Assembly (NCBI GenBank): GCA_002964805.2
Contig: PUDQ02000001.1
Coordinates: 930,001-994,000 of the forward strand
Reading direction: 5' to 3'
Length of the DNA stretch: 64,000 nt
DNA from: Trametes villosa
Lineage: Eukaryota; Basidiomycota; Agaricomycetes; Polyporales; Polyporaceae
The position numbers were made by a program, and so were the translations under genes. The notes below the pieces were generated by a model. It ran no database searches. It saw nothing but the letters and a program-made list of their open reading frames with translations, and was not told the origin of the DNA. Shown here piece after piece: positions 22,473 through 42,706 of this stretch (its first letter is position 1; each line of letters opens with the position of its first letter).

Positions 22473-22740
22473 ACTCGCGCCATGATGCACTCCGGATGAC
22501 ACCTATCCTTCACTTGACTGGAATATGTTCTATGCGAACTGCGGGGGACCGGGCCTCGTTTGGGGCCTGTCTGAGTTCATGGGCGGCGAAGACAATCGCA
22601 CGGAACTACGTAACTGCGCAACCTCACGCTGGAAACTACGTCCACGAATCCCCAGGCACGCAATGTGGCGACACGATAGGAGCTGATATATAAAGGTAGA
22701 AACATCCGGTAATAATAGATACTGAATAGCGCGACTACTC

Positions 22741-23800
22741 CTATTTCTTCCCAGCTGCGGCAAACCACTGCTGACGCAGAGCCATGACGGATGTGATAAG
22801 ACTGGCAATGTGATGAGTTGCAGGTACAGCGCGTCAATGAAGGATCGACCACGTACCCGAAGACACCAAGGACACCGTCGTTGAGGTTGACCAACCCGAT
22901 GCTCGTGGCAGGGATCCACACGTCCAGGACGTCGATGACGAACTGGTAGCGCACGGCCTCCCGTGCAACCTGGAGATCGTGAAGCTTGAGGTCCCGCTCG
23001 GCCTCCAAGCTCTTTTCGGCCCAGGTTTGGCCTTGCAGCTTCTTGACTTCGTTAGCCAGCCGGCCGGCCTGTGCATAGAGCATGAGACGTGCTGTGAGCT
23101 ACGAGGGGATTGGTTGGACTCACCTTCAGGAGGCCGTGGGCGATGCTCAAGGCAATCCCAGTGAACCAGAACTGCATCAAGCGCTTGTTCACCTTCTGAG
23201 CCGTCGATGGCTGCAGGTTGAAGAACTTGATGTTGTTCGCCTGTACATTGGGCACAACGTTAGCCTCGTTCTACACCTCTCATAAATACTGACACGTACC
23301 CAAGCAATGTTATCCAAGAAAAGGTACACGGAGTACGCGAGGTGCCTGCCAATGACAGTGATGCGCTCCCCTGTTTCGCCAGGGGCAGCAATGGCACGCA
23401 GAGCGGCTTGCGCGCTCTCTACAAACTTGCCGAGGCGCAAGACTGTGCGCGATTCGATATCAGCCTACGTTACCGCCATAGTTTGGTGTCGTACGACAGG
23501 AGACTCACGCTTGCGCCCCAGCGCCAGGTGCGACTTCAAGGCATCCCACCTCGCGGCCTGGATCTTGTATCCGCGCGAGAGCAGCAGCCAAGCGAAGAGA
23601 CGCGCGAAGTATTGGAGGCCACGGTAGAGCTAGGCATGGACGTCGTTGAGCATGCGGGTCGGAGCCGTCGGGCGTTCGGACGTAGGGAGGGTAAGACATT
23701 GGTGAGGTCATACCTTGTCCCTTCCGACGGAGGTGTTCAGCACACGGATGGACTGCGAGGTCACTGGGTGGAGAACGAGCTGAGACGCAATGCTTGCCAT
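22741..23800 (-). CDS. PEX11: Peroxisomal membrane protein Pex11
   Basis: Peroxisome elongation and division factor. Six exons. The N-terminal part MASIASQLVLHPVTSQSIRV, then KVYRGLQYFARLFAWLLLSR, has the amphipathic helix typical of Pex11. Next come RLGKFVESAQAALRAI, ERITVIGRHLAYSVYLFLDN, IKFFNLQPSTAQKVNKRLMQ, FWFTGIALSIAHGLLK and RYQFVIDVLDVWIPATSIGL. The final exon gives GLITSVMALRQQWFAAAGKK, with the Gly-rich end of the family. Length about 255 residues fits Pex11 of filamentous fungi. Divergent from fumarase with 494 bases between; convergent with CMC1. Confidence 0.93.
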
Positions 23801-24294
23801 CTTGCTAGGTCTTCAGGGGGGTCGAGGTAAGGGGTCGGTGGAGGTGGAGGTAAAGGCGTGCGCGAAGGTTAAAGCCGACGATGACACTGCTTCCCCATGG
23901 TACAGCGCGTATTTGGGGATATCTGGGGTATGCAAGACACCGACCGTATCACGTGAAATCCCCACTCTGCCTCTTGTGATACTCAGCGCGTCCTCGCGAC
24001 AGCCGTGGTCGTCGAGGACGGCAGCCCCGAAGTGCATATGACCTCCGAACGCGAGCCGAGGACGTGCCCGACCGCGAGCGCGACGGGAGCGGAGGAGGAG
24101 CTCGCGCGCGCGAGGCTCAGGCACGGCGCGCACGGAGGAAATCGGGCGATGGATCGGGACGAGGCGGCGGTCGCGCGCACGCAGCCCGCCGCGTTGCCTC
24201 CGTATAATTCGTCACTGTTCTACACGTCGCCGAGGCTCTGAGAGCTGCTGTCTTGCACGTCCACCCCGCTTCGCCCCTTCGCCGCACCATCAAA
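23801..24294. promoter_or_regulatory. Divergent promoter region, PEX11 / FUM1
   Basis: 494 bases between the start codons. It includes CACGTG-less, GC-rich DNA with no clear TATA on the fumarase side. No additional gene is seen. Confidence 0.4.
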
Positions 24295-24949
24295 ATGGCT
24301 GGAATCCGTCTCGCTCGTGCCACCTTCGTGAGTCCCGGCAGGGGTGTCACCTGCGTATGCAGAGGCGTCAGAACTCATGTGATTCCTGCCTGGGCCCGCC
24401 CCGCATACGCCATTCGTCCAGCTCGAGTCTTCGCGCGCCCCCGCATCGCGTCTGTTCTCCTCTTCATCTGTCGCCATGGTCAGTGATCGCGCTATTACCA
24501 TCCGGGATGAGGGGAAACTAACTAAAGCGCGTGGGGCACAGGAGGAAAAGTACCGCATCGAGCGTGACACCTTCGGTGAGCTCCAGGTACCTGCAGACCG
24601 CTACTGGGGAGCGCAGACGCAGCGGTGCGTACGATCCAATCATCTCAAGGAAGCTTCGACCTGACCATCGCGTGCCTTGCAGCTCGCTGCAGAACTTCGA
24701 CATAGGTGGTGCCTCCGAGCGCCTCCCGGAGCCCCTCATCAAGGCTTTCGGTGTGCTGAAGAAGGCCGCCTCGATCGTGAACGTCGGGTACGGCTTGGAC
24801 CCGAAGGTTGGCGAGGCGATCCAGAAGGCTGCTGATGAGGTGCGTTTGGTCCAGCGCGATTTGCGCCAGACGAAGCCTGACCATTTGTGCAGGTCATCTC
24901 TGGGAAGCTCATCGGGGAGTTCCCGCTTGTTGTCTTCCAAACTGGCAGT

Positions 24950-24981
<32 letters not shown>

Positions 24982-26485
24982 TGGTGCGCGTCATTACGCA
25001 ATATTCCGCGGCGGGTATTGACGGTGGGACAGGTCATCTCGAACCGCGCGATTGAGATCCTTGGTGGGGAGCGTGGTTCGAAGAAGCCCGTTCACCCGAA
25101 CGACCATGTCAACATGAGCCAGAGCAGTAACGACACGTATGTTCGCTCATTGTGGCTGTTTGAATGAAAGTTGACGCGACATTTAGCTTCCCTACCGCGA
25201 TGCACGTCGCTGCCGTCACTGAGATCCACCACTCACTCCTCCCCGCCATCACCGAGTTGCGCGACGCTCTCGACGCGAAGGCGAAGGAGTTCGAGCACAT
25301 CATCAAGATTGGCCGCACCCATCTGCAGGTTAGGACTTTGCGATCGCGGTTCATGAGCTCCCCTGACGCATCTCGTTTCAGGATGCTACGCCCTTGACTC
25401 TCGGCCAGGAGTTCAGCGGCTACGTTCAGCAGCTGACCAACGGCATTGAGCGCATCAAGGACACTCTGCCGCGTCTCAATCTGTTGGCGCAGGGTGGTAC
25501 TGCTGTCGGTACTGTAAGTAAACCCATGTGTGCCTTGAAACCCCAGTTGCCTGACTTGCACTGCAGGGCCTGAACACGAAGAAGGGCTTCGATGTCAAGG
25601 TTGCTGCCGAGATCTCGAAGCTTACCGGGATCGAGTTCAAGACTGCCCCGAACAAGGTAAGCTATAGCACCACCTACGTAAAGCGCTGTCGGTCAAGTCT
25701 GACATCGCCGTATAGTTCGAGGCCCTTGCGTCGCACGATGCGCTCGTTGAGGCACACGGTGCCTTGAACACCGTGGCCGTCTCTCTCATGAAGATTGCCA
25801 ACGATATCCGCTACCTCGGCTCTGGCCCCCGTTGCGGCTTGGGCGAGCTGCAGCTGCCGGAGAACGAGCCTGGTAGCAGTATCATGCCTGGCAAGGTCAA
25901 CCCCACCCAGTGTGAGGCTATGACCATGGTTTGCGCCCAGGTCATCGGCAACCAGACTGTTGTCAGCATCGCGGGCTCCAATGGCCAGTTCGAGGTTCGT
26001 GCGCCTATATGAGAGCCGATAGCGGACTGCATGCTAACGCCAGCACAGCTGAACGTCTTCAAGCCGGTGATCATCAAGAACGTGCTCCAGAGCATTCGCT
26101 TGCTCGCGGACGGTAAGACGTATGGTGTTCGTTTATTGTATAGAGATCTTATTCTTTGTGCAGCGTCTCGTTCGTTCACGAAGAACTGCGTTGTTGGCAT
26201 TCAGGCCAACGAGAAGCGCATCCACACCCTGCTCCACGAGTCGCTCATGTTGGCAACCATTCTCAATAGCCACCTTGGTTACGACAGTACGTGCCCGACG
26301 CCGTTCACACGCACCCGCTCCGTGTCTGATTGTTTGCCGCCACAGACGTTGCCAAGTGCGCGAAGAAGGCGCACAAGGAGGGCACGACGCTGAAGGAGGC
26401 CACCGTCGCGCTGGGCTTCCTGACTCCGGAGGAGTTCGATGAGAAAGTCCGTCCGGAGCTGATGCTGCACCCCGACGAGGCGTGA
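24295..26485 (+). CDS. FUM1: Fumarate hydratase, class II (fumarase)
   Basis: TCA-cycle enzyme hydrating fumarate to L-malate in the mitochondrial matrix. Exon 1 (24295-24327, [11 protein letters not shown]) and exon 2 (24422-24478, [19 protein letters not shown]) form a Ser/Arg-rich presequence. Exon 3 starts [20 protein letters not shown]. Main blocks are [52 protein letters not shown], and the fumarase signature [17 protein letters not shown] with its flexible catalytic loop. It ends [10 protein letters not shown]. About eleven exons and roughly 495 residues. The catalytic Ser and Lys of the loop are present. The last codon of exon 2 is a Met, suited to a second, cytosolic start. Confidence 0.97.
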
Positions 26486-27131
26486 GGGAGTATTTGTCAT
26501 GCGAGCGTTGCTTATGGACGTGTACGATGTGACAATGGCGATTCTGCGTGATCAGACGAGAAGTCGATCGCGTGGGATGACCTGCGAGCGGGAGTGATAA
26601 AAGACTTAGCACTGCGGCCAGCGGCCTCTCGCCCAGTCCTGCGAGGTAGTTTGCGGCCTGTAGCGTGTAGACGACGTATTTTTCATGGCTCTCACGTCGA
26701 AGGTGTGACAGGGGGTGTGACACGGTGAGGGAGAGAAGAGGCGGCGTGGGGAGCCGAAAGAGGCAATGGACATATTTGTGCGGGACGAAAAGCTATGAGA
26801 CGAGCTCGCTGGGCAAATTGCGGCTAAGCCGTAGCTTTTCGGGCCCGGCCCTGGGCCTGCATCATTCCTCCCCACCCACCGTCCCGTCCACACGCGTCGC
26901 CCACGCAACAATTGCGCCTCGTCGACAACCGCGACTGCACGACCCCGCCGCACATATACGACGCCCGACGACAAGCGCCGCCACCCCCGGCTTCCTGCCT
27001 GAGCTTGTTGTCTCTCGTGTGGCTCTGGCATCTCCGGGCGCTTCGTTCGCTGTCCAGCAGTGCGCCGAAGCAAACCTATTTATTACGAACCCCCCTTGCA
27101 CGCACCACGTCGCCCTCCTCCCCCCACAACA
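26486..27131. other. Intergenic, FUM1 3' flank to INO80 5' flank
   Basis: 646 bases. The second half has a long plus-strand open frame that runs into the INO80 first exon in another frame; it reads as low-complexity Arg/Pro sequence and is taken as 5' UTR. No gene called. Confidence 0.5.
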
Positions 27132-32756
<5,625 letters not shown>

Positions 32757-33461
32757 TCGTGCAACCACAACCACCAGAACGCTCTCACCATTCCGTCGCA
32801 TCTCTTCTTCACTTACAGGTACTGTATGTCTGTTGCTCTAAGCCTACTCCGCTCTCGCTCGTTATACTGTATTGCGATCTAGAACCACGCTCCGATCATT
32901 GTGTACTCGTACTTTATGGCATCTTATGACTTGTATTCTTGTATATCGCATGCGCACATGCGTCCGTTCTTTGCTCGTAATTATCTTGTTGTTGCTTGGA
33001 ATGTCTGAACCATGTGTGCAGCGAGCGTGTTTACTCTGGCAATGTCAAGAAGTGAGAGGGTTAGCTTTACGTCAGCACCCGTTAGCGTACTTGCTGAGAT
33101 CCGCGATTAGATTTGGTACAGGAGTCCCCGACGGTGCCGCTCTGTGCTCACTGTGACTGCAACCACCTCGCCGCCACCCCTACACCCACCATACATGTTT
33201 CTTCACGCCTCCCAACACCTCCTATTTAAGTGTACGAGTTGCTTGCCTGCGTACAAGTCTTCCCTGCTTGTCTAAATCACTCGAACGTCTCAACCACACC
33301 CTCAGGCGTCCTCTCAGCTCGAATTGCTCCTGGTGACTCCGGCAACTGCTAGGGTATTTCACCACAGGCCTCCCGGCGTACTTCTCTCTTGGGTGCTTTT
33401 ACTGCGGAAGCTTCTCAGATACTAGCAGGCGACACTTCGCCGCTACCCATAACCTGCAGGC
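32757..33461. other. Intergenic, INO80 to DHX29-like helicase
   Basis: 705 bases with lower GC. Pyrimidine-rich DNA after 33200 fits the leader of the next gene. A TATA-like TATTTAAG is at 33224-33231. No gene seen. Confidence 0.5.
33224..33231 (+). promoter_or_regulatory. TATA-like element upstream of the DEVH helicase
   Basis: TATTTAAG followed by a long CT-rich leader of about 230 bases before the ATG. A plausible core promoter, judged by eye. Confidence 0.35.
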
Positions 33462-36400
33462 ATGGCGCCCAAGAAGAAGAAAACACAGCTCAAGCCCATC
33501 GCGCGAGGCTTTGCGACGACCTCAGTCCCCAAGAAGGTTGTTGAAGTGCCGAAGGAGCCAGAGGTCGCTCCTACTAGCGATGTGCCGGACCCATCGGGCG
33601 ACCCGTCGAAAGACGCTGATGCCTCCGGTCAAGCTCCGCAGGCTGGTGACGCTCTTGTCTTGAGCGCGGAGGATCAGGCCCTGCAGAACTACATAGAGAA
33701 GTTCCAGGACAAGGTAGAGAAGGAAATCGTCAGGACTGTCAAGGTTCGACCTCTTAGTATGTCGTGTGATGCCGCAGACCTCATGTATGTTGTAGGCTAT
33801 CGAACAGGACCGTCGATTCTCCGAGACAATGTTGCGCCTTGACTTGGATCCCGTATTTGTTGAGCGCATCCTGGAATTGGCGCTGGAATACGAAGGCTCG
33901 GAGCGTATGTGCATGCTGAGAACTATCGTCAGTTTTATGAATTGACGCGTTCGCATAGCGTCCAAGTCGGTGGAGGAGTCGGAAGAGAAAGCTCTCGTGC
34001 GTTTGGCCATAACCTATGGCGTGCTGAGGCGCCTAGGCTTCTCTGAGTCCCGCGTCGACCAATGCCTCCGAGCTATCCCCGGTGTCGACCTGGATGAAGC
34101 TGTTGAATGGGTACGCGGATGTCAATAGCGTTGAGAAAGCCTGCTAATCGCTAGCATAGCTTCATCTCCATTGCGACGAGGAAGAGCTTGGAGCTCAACA
34201 AGGTCAGTATACGCGCGAAGCGAAGCAAAACTAGGCTAATGCTCGACAACTTCGTAGAACTGCTGGAGCCAAGGACGCCGATGACTCCGAGAACCCCTCA
34301 GACCGCTCGTCCCACTCATCTTCGAGCACGGTCGGCAGCTCAGTCTTCAGCGCCCCCAAGCCCGGGCATCAAGTCGTCACTTGATGCTAGTGCCGCGGTG
34401 TTCGTTCCCGGACAGAGGCTGGCGGAGGCGTCAACACGGGATAACCAAGCAACTGCCGCTCCGACCGATGGTAGCTCGACTCCTTCGTCTAAGGGGCACC
34501 CCGATAGCGCACGGTGGTCTCCGGTGGAAGATCCCAACGACGAGTTCGTCCGGCTCAAGTTGCGGATCATGGGCTTGACAACCCATCGCCAACCTGACGA
34601 GAAGGCAGACACTACGTTCTTGCGTGAGCTCCAACGACGCTTGCAGAATGTTCAGCAGGACTACCTGTTCGATCAAAGAGAGGCGGAGTCTATGTTTGCA
34701 GTTGAGCGCGTCAAGGTGGAGGCGTCGGCTCTGCAATCCAAGCTGCGGGGGACTGGGACGTCCACTCCGCCTCAACCGCCGCCACCCGCTCGACGCCCCA
34801 AGGAACCTCCATCTCGCGCTGAGAGTGTGGCCTCCACGTCTACCTCGGACGTCTTCAAGGACGATGAGGACTCTTCTGGCGGCATGTTTGAGCTCTTGGA
34901 ACAGATGCCGGAAACGGAGACGACGGAGAACGGTACCGTCGTGCGAGTACGGGATATGGCTCTTCCCAAGCACTGGTCCGGACGTACCCCCAAAGTCCTC
35001 CTCGCCGAGAACGTTCGCAAGGCGGATCGCTATGCTGTAGTATCCTACAACCTCGTCTCCGGTCCGAGCCGCGTCAAGCGCTTCTCCGTCGAGATACGGT
35101 GGAATGGCGGCAGGACCCAGTTCTGGTCTATGGAGGACGTTGCTTGCCACGATGTCATCCAAGCCGAACACTACATCTCCACTGTCGCCCTCCATGCGTT
35201 GACCTTCCCTAGCTCCGAGGGTTTCGCTGCCGGCGGAACTGCCACCGGCAGTCAGACTTCCTTCCGTCTGCTACCACCACAGTTCAGAGACCTTTGGGAC
35301 GAGTTGGAACAGAAGCGCCGTGTGGACGATGACGCTTTCAACCGCGCAGTATGGGCGAAGTTGCACAATATCCTGGCCCCCAAGTTGTCTCGTTCGGAGA
35401 AGGCAAGCGCTGTGCTACATCTAGTCCCGCTTCGTGCTTATGGAACTCCTCGCAGTCGAGTGGGCGCCCGTCTCGACAGCCAACAGAGACGAGGGACCAT
35501 GGTGCTAGTCGCTACTTCGATCATGGCAACGACATTCCTCCGGAGCAGATTATAGCAGATTTCCAGGCCCGACAAGCAAGCCCTGCCTACCAGGACATGC
35601 TAGTGAGTGTCCGGGGGTGCCGTTGGTATCGGCTCGTTTACTGATGTGAGGTCTACAGCGCCAACGCAATCAGCTCCCTATGGCTCAGTATCGGCAAGAC
35701 CTTCTCTCACTGCTGGAGATGTCGCAGATTCTGGTGCTTAGCGGAGAAACCGGATGGTATGCTGTGCGTTTGTACATTGTTCACATAACTAATATCCTGT
35801 CGCAGTGGGAAATCCACTCAGGTACCCGCATTCATCCTGGAGGACCAACTCCTGAAGGGGCGCCATTGCAAGATCTACTGTACTGAGCCTCGACGGATTT
35901 CCGCTATCTCCCTCGCCCAGCGTGTCTCGCGCGAGCTCGGTGAACCTGCCGGTGCTGTCGGGACTGGGAACTCCTTGGTTGGCTACGCCATTCGATTGGA
36001 GAGTAACATCAACCGTCGTACTCGTCTTGCGTACGTCACGAACGGTATTGCCTTGCGTATGCTTGAAGGCGGCTCTGGCCAGGGAGGACAAGGGACTGCA
36101 TTCGACGAGATTACGGTGAGTTCTATTTGAGCGTGGTCCGTGATCGAAGGCTTACGCCTCCTGTCAGCACATCATCATCGACGAGGTGCACGAGCGAACT
36201 ATCGAGTCCGACTTCCTCCTTATCGTGTTGAAGTCCCTGCTGGTACAACGACCTGACCTGAAGTTCGTATCCACGACAAACGTCTGCGAAATAGCTGTTA
36301 ACGCGCCTTTACAGGATCGTCCTCATGTCGGCTACTCTCGACGCTGAGAAGATCTCTGCATACTTTGGAGGATGTCCGGTGCTGTCTGTCCCTGGACGCA

Positions 36401-38808
36401 CATTCCCCGTAGACGTGCGATTCCTTGAGGACGCCGTCGAGTTCACGAAGTGGAAGGTCGCCGAGGGATCGCCGTACGCTCGACGAGGTATGATTGACTC
36501 TCGTCATGGCGGCTTCATTTTCTGATTCGCGTGTAGGGAAGGACAAGTTTTACCGCAACAAAGCTCGGCTCGAGTGGACTGAAGAAACCGCGGCAGGGGA
36601 CGACGATGACGACGACGTCGGTCAGCAGGAGAACGTCACCCTGGAGAAGCGCTTCTCCCCAGACACGATCTCGACGGTCAACCTCCTGGACGAACGCCTG
36701 ATTCCCTACGACCTCATCGTCCGTCTGCTGGAGAAGATATGCTTCGAAGACCCGTCTTATGAGTCATACTCCTCCGCTATCTTGGTCTTCATGCCCGGCA
36801 TGGGCGAGATCCGCCGCCTGAACGACATCTTGACTGAGCATCGCTCTTTCGGCTCGGAGGACCGCTTCAGGATCTATCCGCTGCATTCCACCATCTCGAG
36901 CGACCAACAGGGAGCTGTGTTCGACTTCCCGCCTCCTGGCGTGAGGAAGATTGTCATCGGTATGGCTCTGCACAGTCCATTGTGGCTCCTAGTCTGACGG
37001 ATCCCATTCCCTATGTTAGCAACGAACATCGCTGAGACCGGTATCACCATCCCCGACATCACCTGCGTCATCGACACGGGCAAGCATCGCGAGATGCGCT
37101 TTGACGAGAAGCGACAGATCAGTCGCCTCATCGAAACGTTCATCGCCAGGAGCAATGCAGCGCAGAGACGCGGCCGTGCTGGTCGTGTCCAGTCCGGACT
37201 GTGCTTCCATCTGTTCACGAAAGCCCGCCATGACACCAAGGTAAGTCAACTAACATTCGTATCGGTGATACATGATCCTAATCCCTGGTGTAGATGGCTG
37301 CCCATCCCGACCCGGAGATTATGCGTCTCAGCTTGAGTGACTTGGCTCTGCGCATCAAGATCATGAAGGTGAACCTGGGTACTTCCATCGAGGATGTACT
37401 ATCGCGCGCGCTCGATCCCCCCTTGGGTATCAATATCCAGAGAGCTGTCTCCGCATTGGTTGAGGTATGTCGACTGTTCCTTCTGCAATGATCAAACCTT
37501 TTGACCTTTGCGTTATAGGTCCGTGCCCTGACCCCGAGCGAAGAGATCACACCGATGGGCCGACTGCTGAGCCAGCTTCCCACCGACGTCCATCTCGGGA
37601 AGTTCCTGCTCATCGCCACGCTGTTCCGCTGCCTGGACCCCGCCCTCACTATCGCTGCGACTCTCAACTCAAAGTCGCCGTTCTTGACGCCATTGGGGCT
37701 CGAACAAGAGGCTGAAAGGGCGAAGTTATCTTTCCGAACAGGTACGCGTGCCGTCAGAGTCATCAACGCCGTGCTGATTTGACAGTTGTTACAGAGAACT
37801 CCGACTTCTTGACCCTCCATAACGCCTTCGCGAGCTGGCGTCGCGCATGTGGTAACGGAATCGCGCGCAAGTTCTGCAAGACGAACTACCTCAGTCATCA
37901 GGTACGACATTACCTCCCTCGCCCACTACGCCGAGACTCATCACGCTTGTGCAGAATCTACAACAAATCGAGGAACTACGACAGCAGTTCCTCGGGTACC
38001 TTGTGGATTCGTCCTTCATCCACGTCGACCGGGCGTTCATCCGGGATCTAAGCAGGTAAACAAATGTGCCATACCAAACATTCACGAGCTTCACTGACAC
38101 TGCTTGGAAGGGCGCGGTATGGTCGTAGCAAGACTCGCTTCGTGACTGTTCCCAGTGACCTGGACGTCAATTCCGGCAACGCAGCCATGGTCAACGCCGC
38201 GCTTGCCGCGGGTCTCTACCCGAAGATCCTCACCGTCGAGCCATTGAAGAATGAGATGCGCACGATCGGCAACAACCAGCCCGCGTCGTTCCACCCGTCC
38301 TCCGTCAACTTCAAGAGGCGTCTGGGAGAGTTCGGTGTAAACCACTTGTGCTACTTCACCTTGATGTAAGCGTCACAATCGCCAGGCAGCGGGAGCTATC
38401 ATTGACGAGGATATCCAGGCACTCCAAGAAGCTGTATGCATGGGAGACGGGTCCTGTGGAAGACATGGCACTGCTGCTCTTGTGTGGTGACGCTGAGTTC
38501 AAGGTATGCACATAGACAGATCCTCCGCGATGCCCACTAAATTGTCCCATGTCCTGCAGCTCATGGCAGATACCGCGTCCATCGACCGCAAGGTCCGCTT
38601 CCGCGTCCAGCCCAAGGCAAGCATCGCGCTCAAGCTCCTGCGCAGCAACCTGGGTTCCATCTTGGCGACACAGTTCAGGACAAGACCACTGTCCGAGTCG
38701 CAGGTGCGGTGGGACGAGATTGCGATGATGATTCTTGGCAAGGTGAAGCCGGAGGGACCGCCGCAGATGCAGGACGGCGTTACCTTGGTCATCAATAATA
38801 GACCGTAG
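33462..38808 (+). CDS. DEVH-box RNA helicase, DHX29/YLR419W-like
   Basis: Superfamily 2 DEAH/RHA helicase, by homology likely acting on 40S subunits or structured mRNA in the cytoplasm. It begins with a Lys-rich [17 protein letters not shown]. Next is an N-terminal UBA-like helical block ([20 protein letters not shown] and [17 protein letters not shown]), then a disordered Pro/Ser linker. The block [20 protein letters not shown] and [13 protein letters not shown] precedes the core. Helicase motifs are GETGCGKSTQVP (I, split by an intron), [15 protein letters not shown] (Ia), [14 protein letters not shown] (II), MSATL (III), [13 protein letters not shown] (V) and [15 protein letters not shown] (VI). 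Helicase-associated and OB-fold regions complete it; it ends VTLVINNRP. About fifteen introns, some 1,400 residues. The N-terminal UBA-like region and DEVH spelling favour DHX29 over DHX36 or DHX57. Confidence 0.85.
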
Positions 38809-39001
38809 AAGATGTATCCCTACCATTTATTTGTAGCTGCTATAATCATCCGATCCTCGATCCACGATATCATGAAGGCCAAATGTCTGTGCTGGTTCTG
38901 GGACCCATGTGCATTCGAAAGCGATAGCAAAGCATGCGTGACATATGATATGACTAGCCTACAACATATGCGCGGAACCACATCGTAACGGAGAGAGGCG
39001 T

Positions 39002-39576
39002 TTACTCCTCCTCCTCCTCATCCGCAGCCTGGATGTTGTAGAAGCGGAGCTGGTAGACATCCTTCGCAGAGGCAACCACGCTGAACGCAAATAGGTGTAA
39101 GTTACTGTACGCGGCCAGTGGACGCGGAGAAAAAACGCACCGAATCCAGTCACGCAGGGTGTTCTTCTTGAGGAACTTTTTCGTGAGGTACTTGAGGTAC
39201 CGCTTGGAGAGAGGGATGCTCGAGGTCACCGTGATCTTGGTGTCACCTACAAGGGAATCCACGAATGTTAGGCGAAGGACCCGAGTGTACTCAAGCAGGG
39301 GGACGTACCATCACGGTGGATCTTGACGTTCTCACCGAGCTGGCCCGTCTTGCCATCGACCTTGATACGGTCGTGGAGGAACTTCTCGAACGCCGCACCG
39401 TCAAAGACACCGTCGCTGGCGGGACGGGAGTAGTCGATGACAAACTTGTGCTTAGCAGCAGCAGTCTTTCCGGTGGCGGCCTTGGGCTAGAGCATCACGG
39501 AGAGAGAGGGAGGAAACCCAGATTAGCCTACTGAGAAGGTAACTCAGCAAAGCGGTACTGGGGGCTAACTAACCAT
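39002..39576 (-). CDS. RPL22: 60S ribosomal protein eL22
   Basis: Large-subunit protein. Four coding exons: the first is the start codon alone (39576-39574), and an 87-base intron leads to exon 2 at 39486. The joined protein is about 120 residues: [77 protein letters not shown] and [17 protein letters not shown]. It ends in an acidic tail of glutamates, typical of eL22. Convergent with the helicase (193 bases between stops) and divergent from CBF5. Confidence 0.95.
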
Positions 39577-39860
39577 CTTGACGGGCAGCGAGGACGATGA
39601 GTCTTGAGGCGTTGGGGACGTTTCCGGCGTCGACCAACGCGCAAGGCCCGCACAGAAAAGCAACTGTACAGTTTTGACGATCGCCTTCCCACGCCCCGGG
39701 AGCGAGCGAGCCGCCTCGACGGGCCGCGAAGGCCGCGGCAGAAAGAACAAGCAAGCCCTAACCCGATTGAGAGCGTGGGAGTGCAAAAGTTGGAAGCCTG
39801 GAGCTTTGCGAGTCGTCGTCGCTGGAGAACTCGTCCTCGTCGCCCAAAACTTCCCCGGTC
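39577..39860. promoter_or_regulatory. Bidirectional promoter eL22 / CBF5 with telo-box
   Basis: 284 bases between divergent start codons of two ribosome-biogenesis genes. CCCTAACCC at 39756-39764 matches one and a half telomere-type units. Such sites in ribosomal-protein promoters bind Tbf1-like Myb proteins in several fungi. Binding here is inferred from the sequence match alone. Confidence 0.5.
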
Positions 39861-41684
<1,824 letters not shown>

Positions 41685-42706
41685 TGCGCTCGTCCCCCTC
41701 GAGCCTGTCTCCTGTTTTTTTCTGCTGCCTACGCCCGTGCCGCTGCCCAGGGCCCCCATGTACTTTGCGTGCTGCTTGTGTCGCCTGTCCCGGGCGCACC
41801 GGGACGCCGCTGCGCTCTGCAGCCCTGTGCAATATACGCTGTTGTGTCTGATCCAGCCGCCCCGGGCGTGTCCTTGTCCCCGTTCTAGTGTTCATAGTGC
41901 ATACATACCTGTATGAGATCATCACTGGCGATGCGTCCCGGACCCGCATCCGCATCTGTCTCACGACAAGCTCCCGTATCGCCCTCGTGTTCGCGTCCTG
42001 TGAACGCGGTCGACATGATGCATGTGCGAAGTTGAGCTTTAAGACGCCGTTCGTTGCCTTGGCAGCCACCCGCACAAAGGGACGCTCGAATGATACACAA
42101 CGCGCACGCCGCATGCAGCATAGCACCCCCGAAGCTCGAAGCTTCACTGTAACTGAGTCTGCATCGCACACGCCTGTCGGGGCCCCGTTGCACCGGGTTT
42201 GCCGTTCCGTTCTCGAGAGTCGGGACTCGCACGGCGCGTCATGAGGGGGGTTTCGAAAATATCACCGTTCGTCCCTAAGTAAAGAAAGAAAGATACACGA
42301 AGAGGCAGCAACAGCGCGCGACCACAAAGAAACGCGCGCGCGTGCGCCGGAAATAGCTACAGCGACCAGTCAGTAGGGCAGCGAGTACACGTAGGGAAAA
42401 CAGCCGCTCGGCAGTCCGTGGCAAGTCCGGGTGTCGTGAACGAGAAACGGGAAGAAAAAAGCGAGAACATAACAACAGGAGAACACGGGGCCGAGGGCAT
42501 TAGCAGAAGATACGTGCGTCATGTCAAGGGGGCCCCCGAGGGAGTGAGGGGGTGCGAGAGGGGAAGGGGGAGGAGAGAGCGTCCGGCCTGGCGGCGCCTG
42601 CACGGGGCATCGTCTCTAGAGCTGCCGTCTTCCATCTATCTATCCGTCGCGCCTGGTGGGTATCAGAACAACGTCCACATCCCAATCCACATCCACGGCA
42701 GTGCGC
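41685..42706. other. Convergent intergenic, CBF5 / cupredoxin gene
   Basis: About 1 kb between two 3' ends. Open frames near 41888-42244 on both strands show no conserved sequence. An A/G-rich stretch at 42275-42300 and 42440-42480 may belong to 3' UTRs. No RNA gene recognised. Confidence 0.5.

Noticed and set aside
34188..34380. Frameshift in the DHX29-like gene
   Set aside because: An alternative frame ([13 protein letters not shown]) looked plausible and hits a stop, but a standard intron before it restores the main frame, so the gene is intact.
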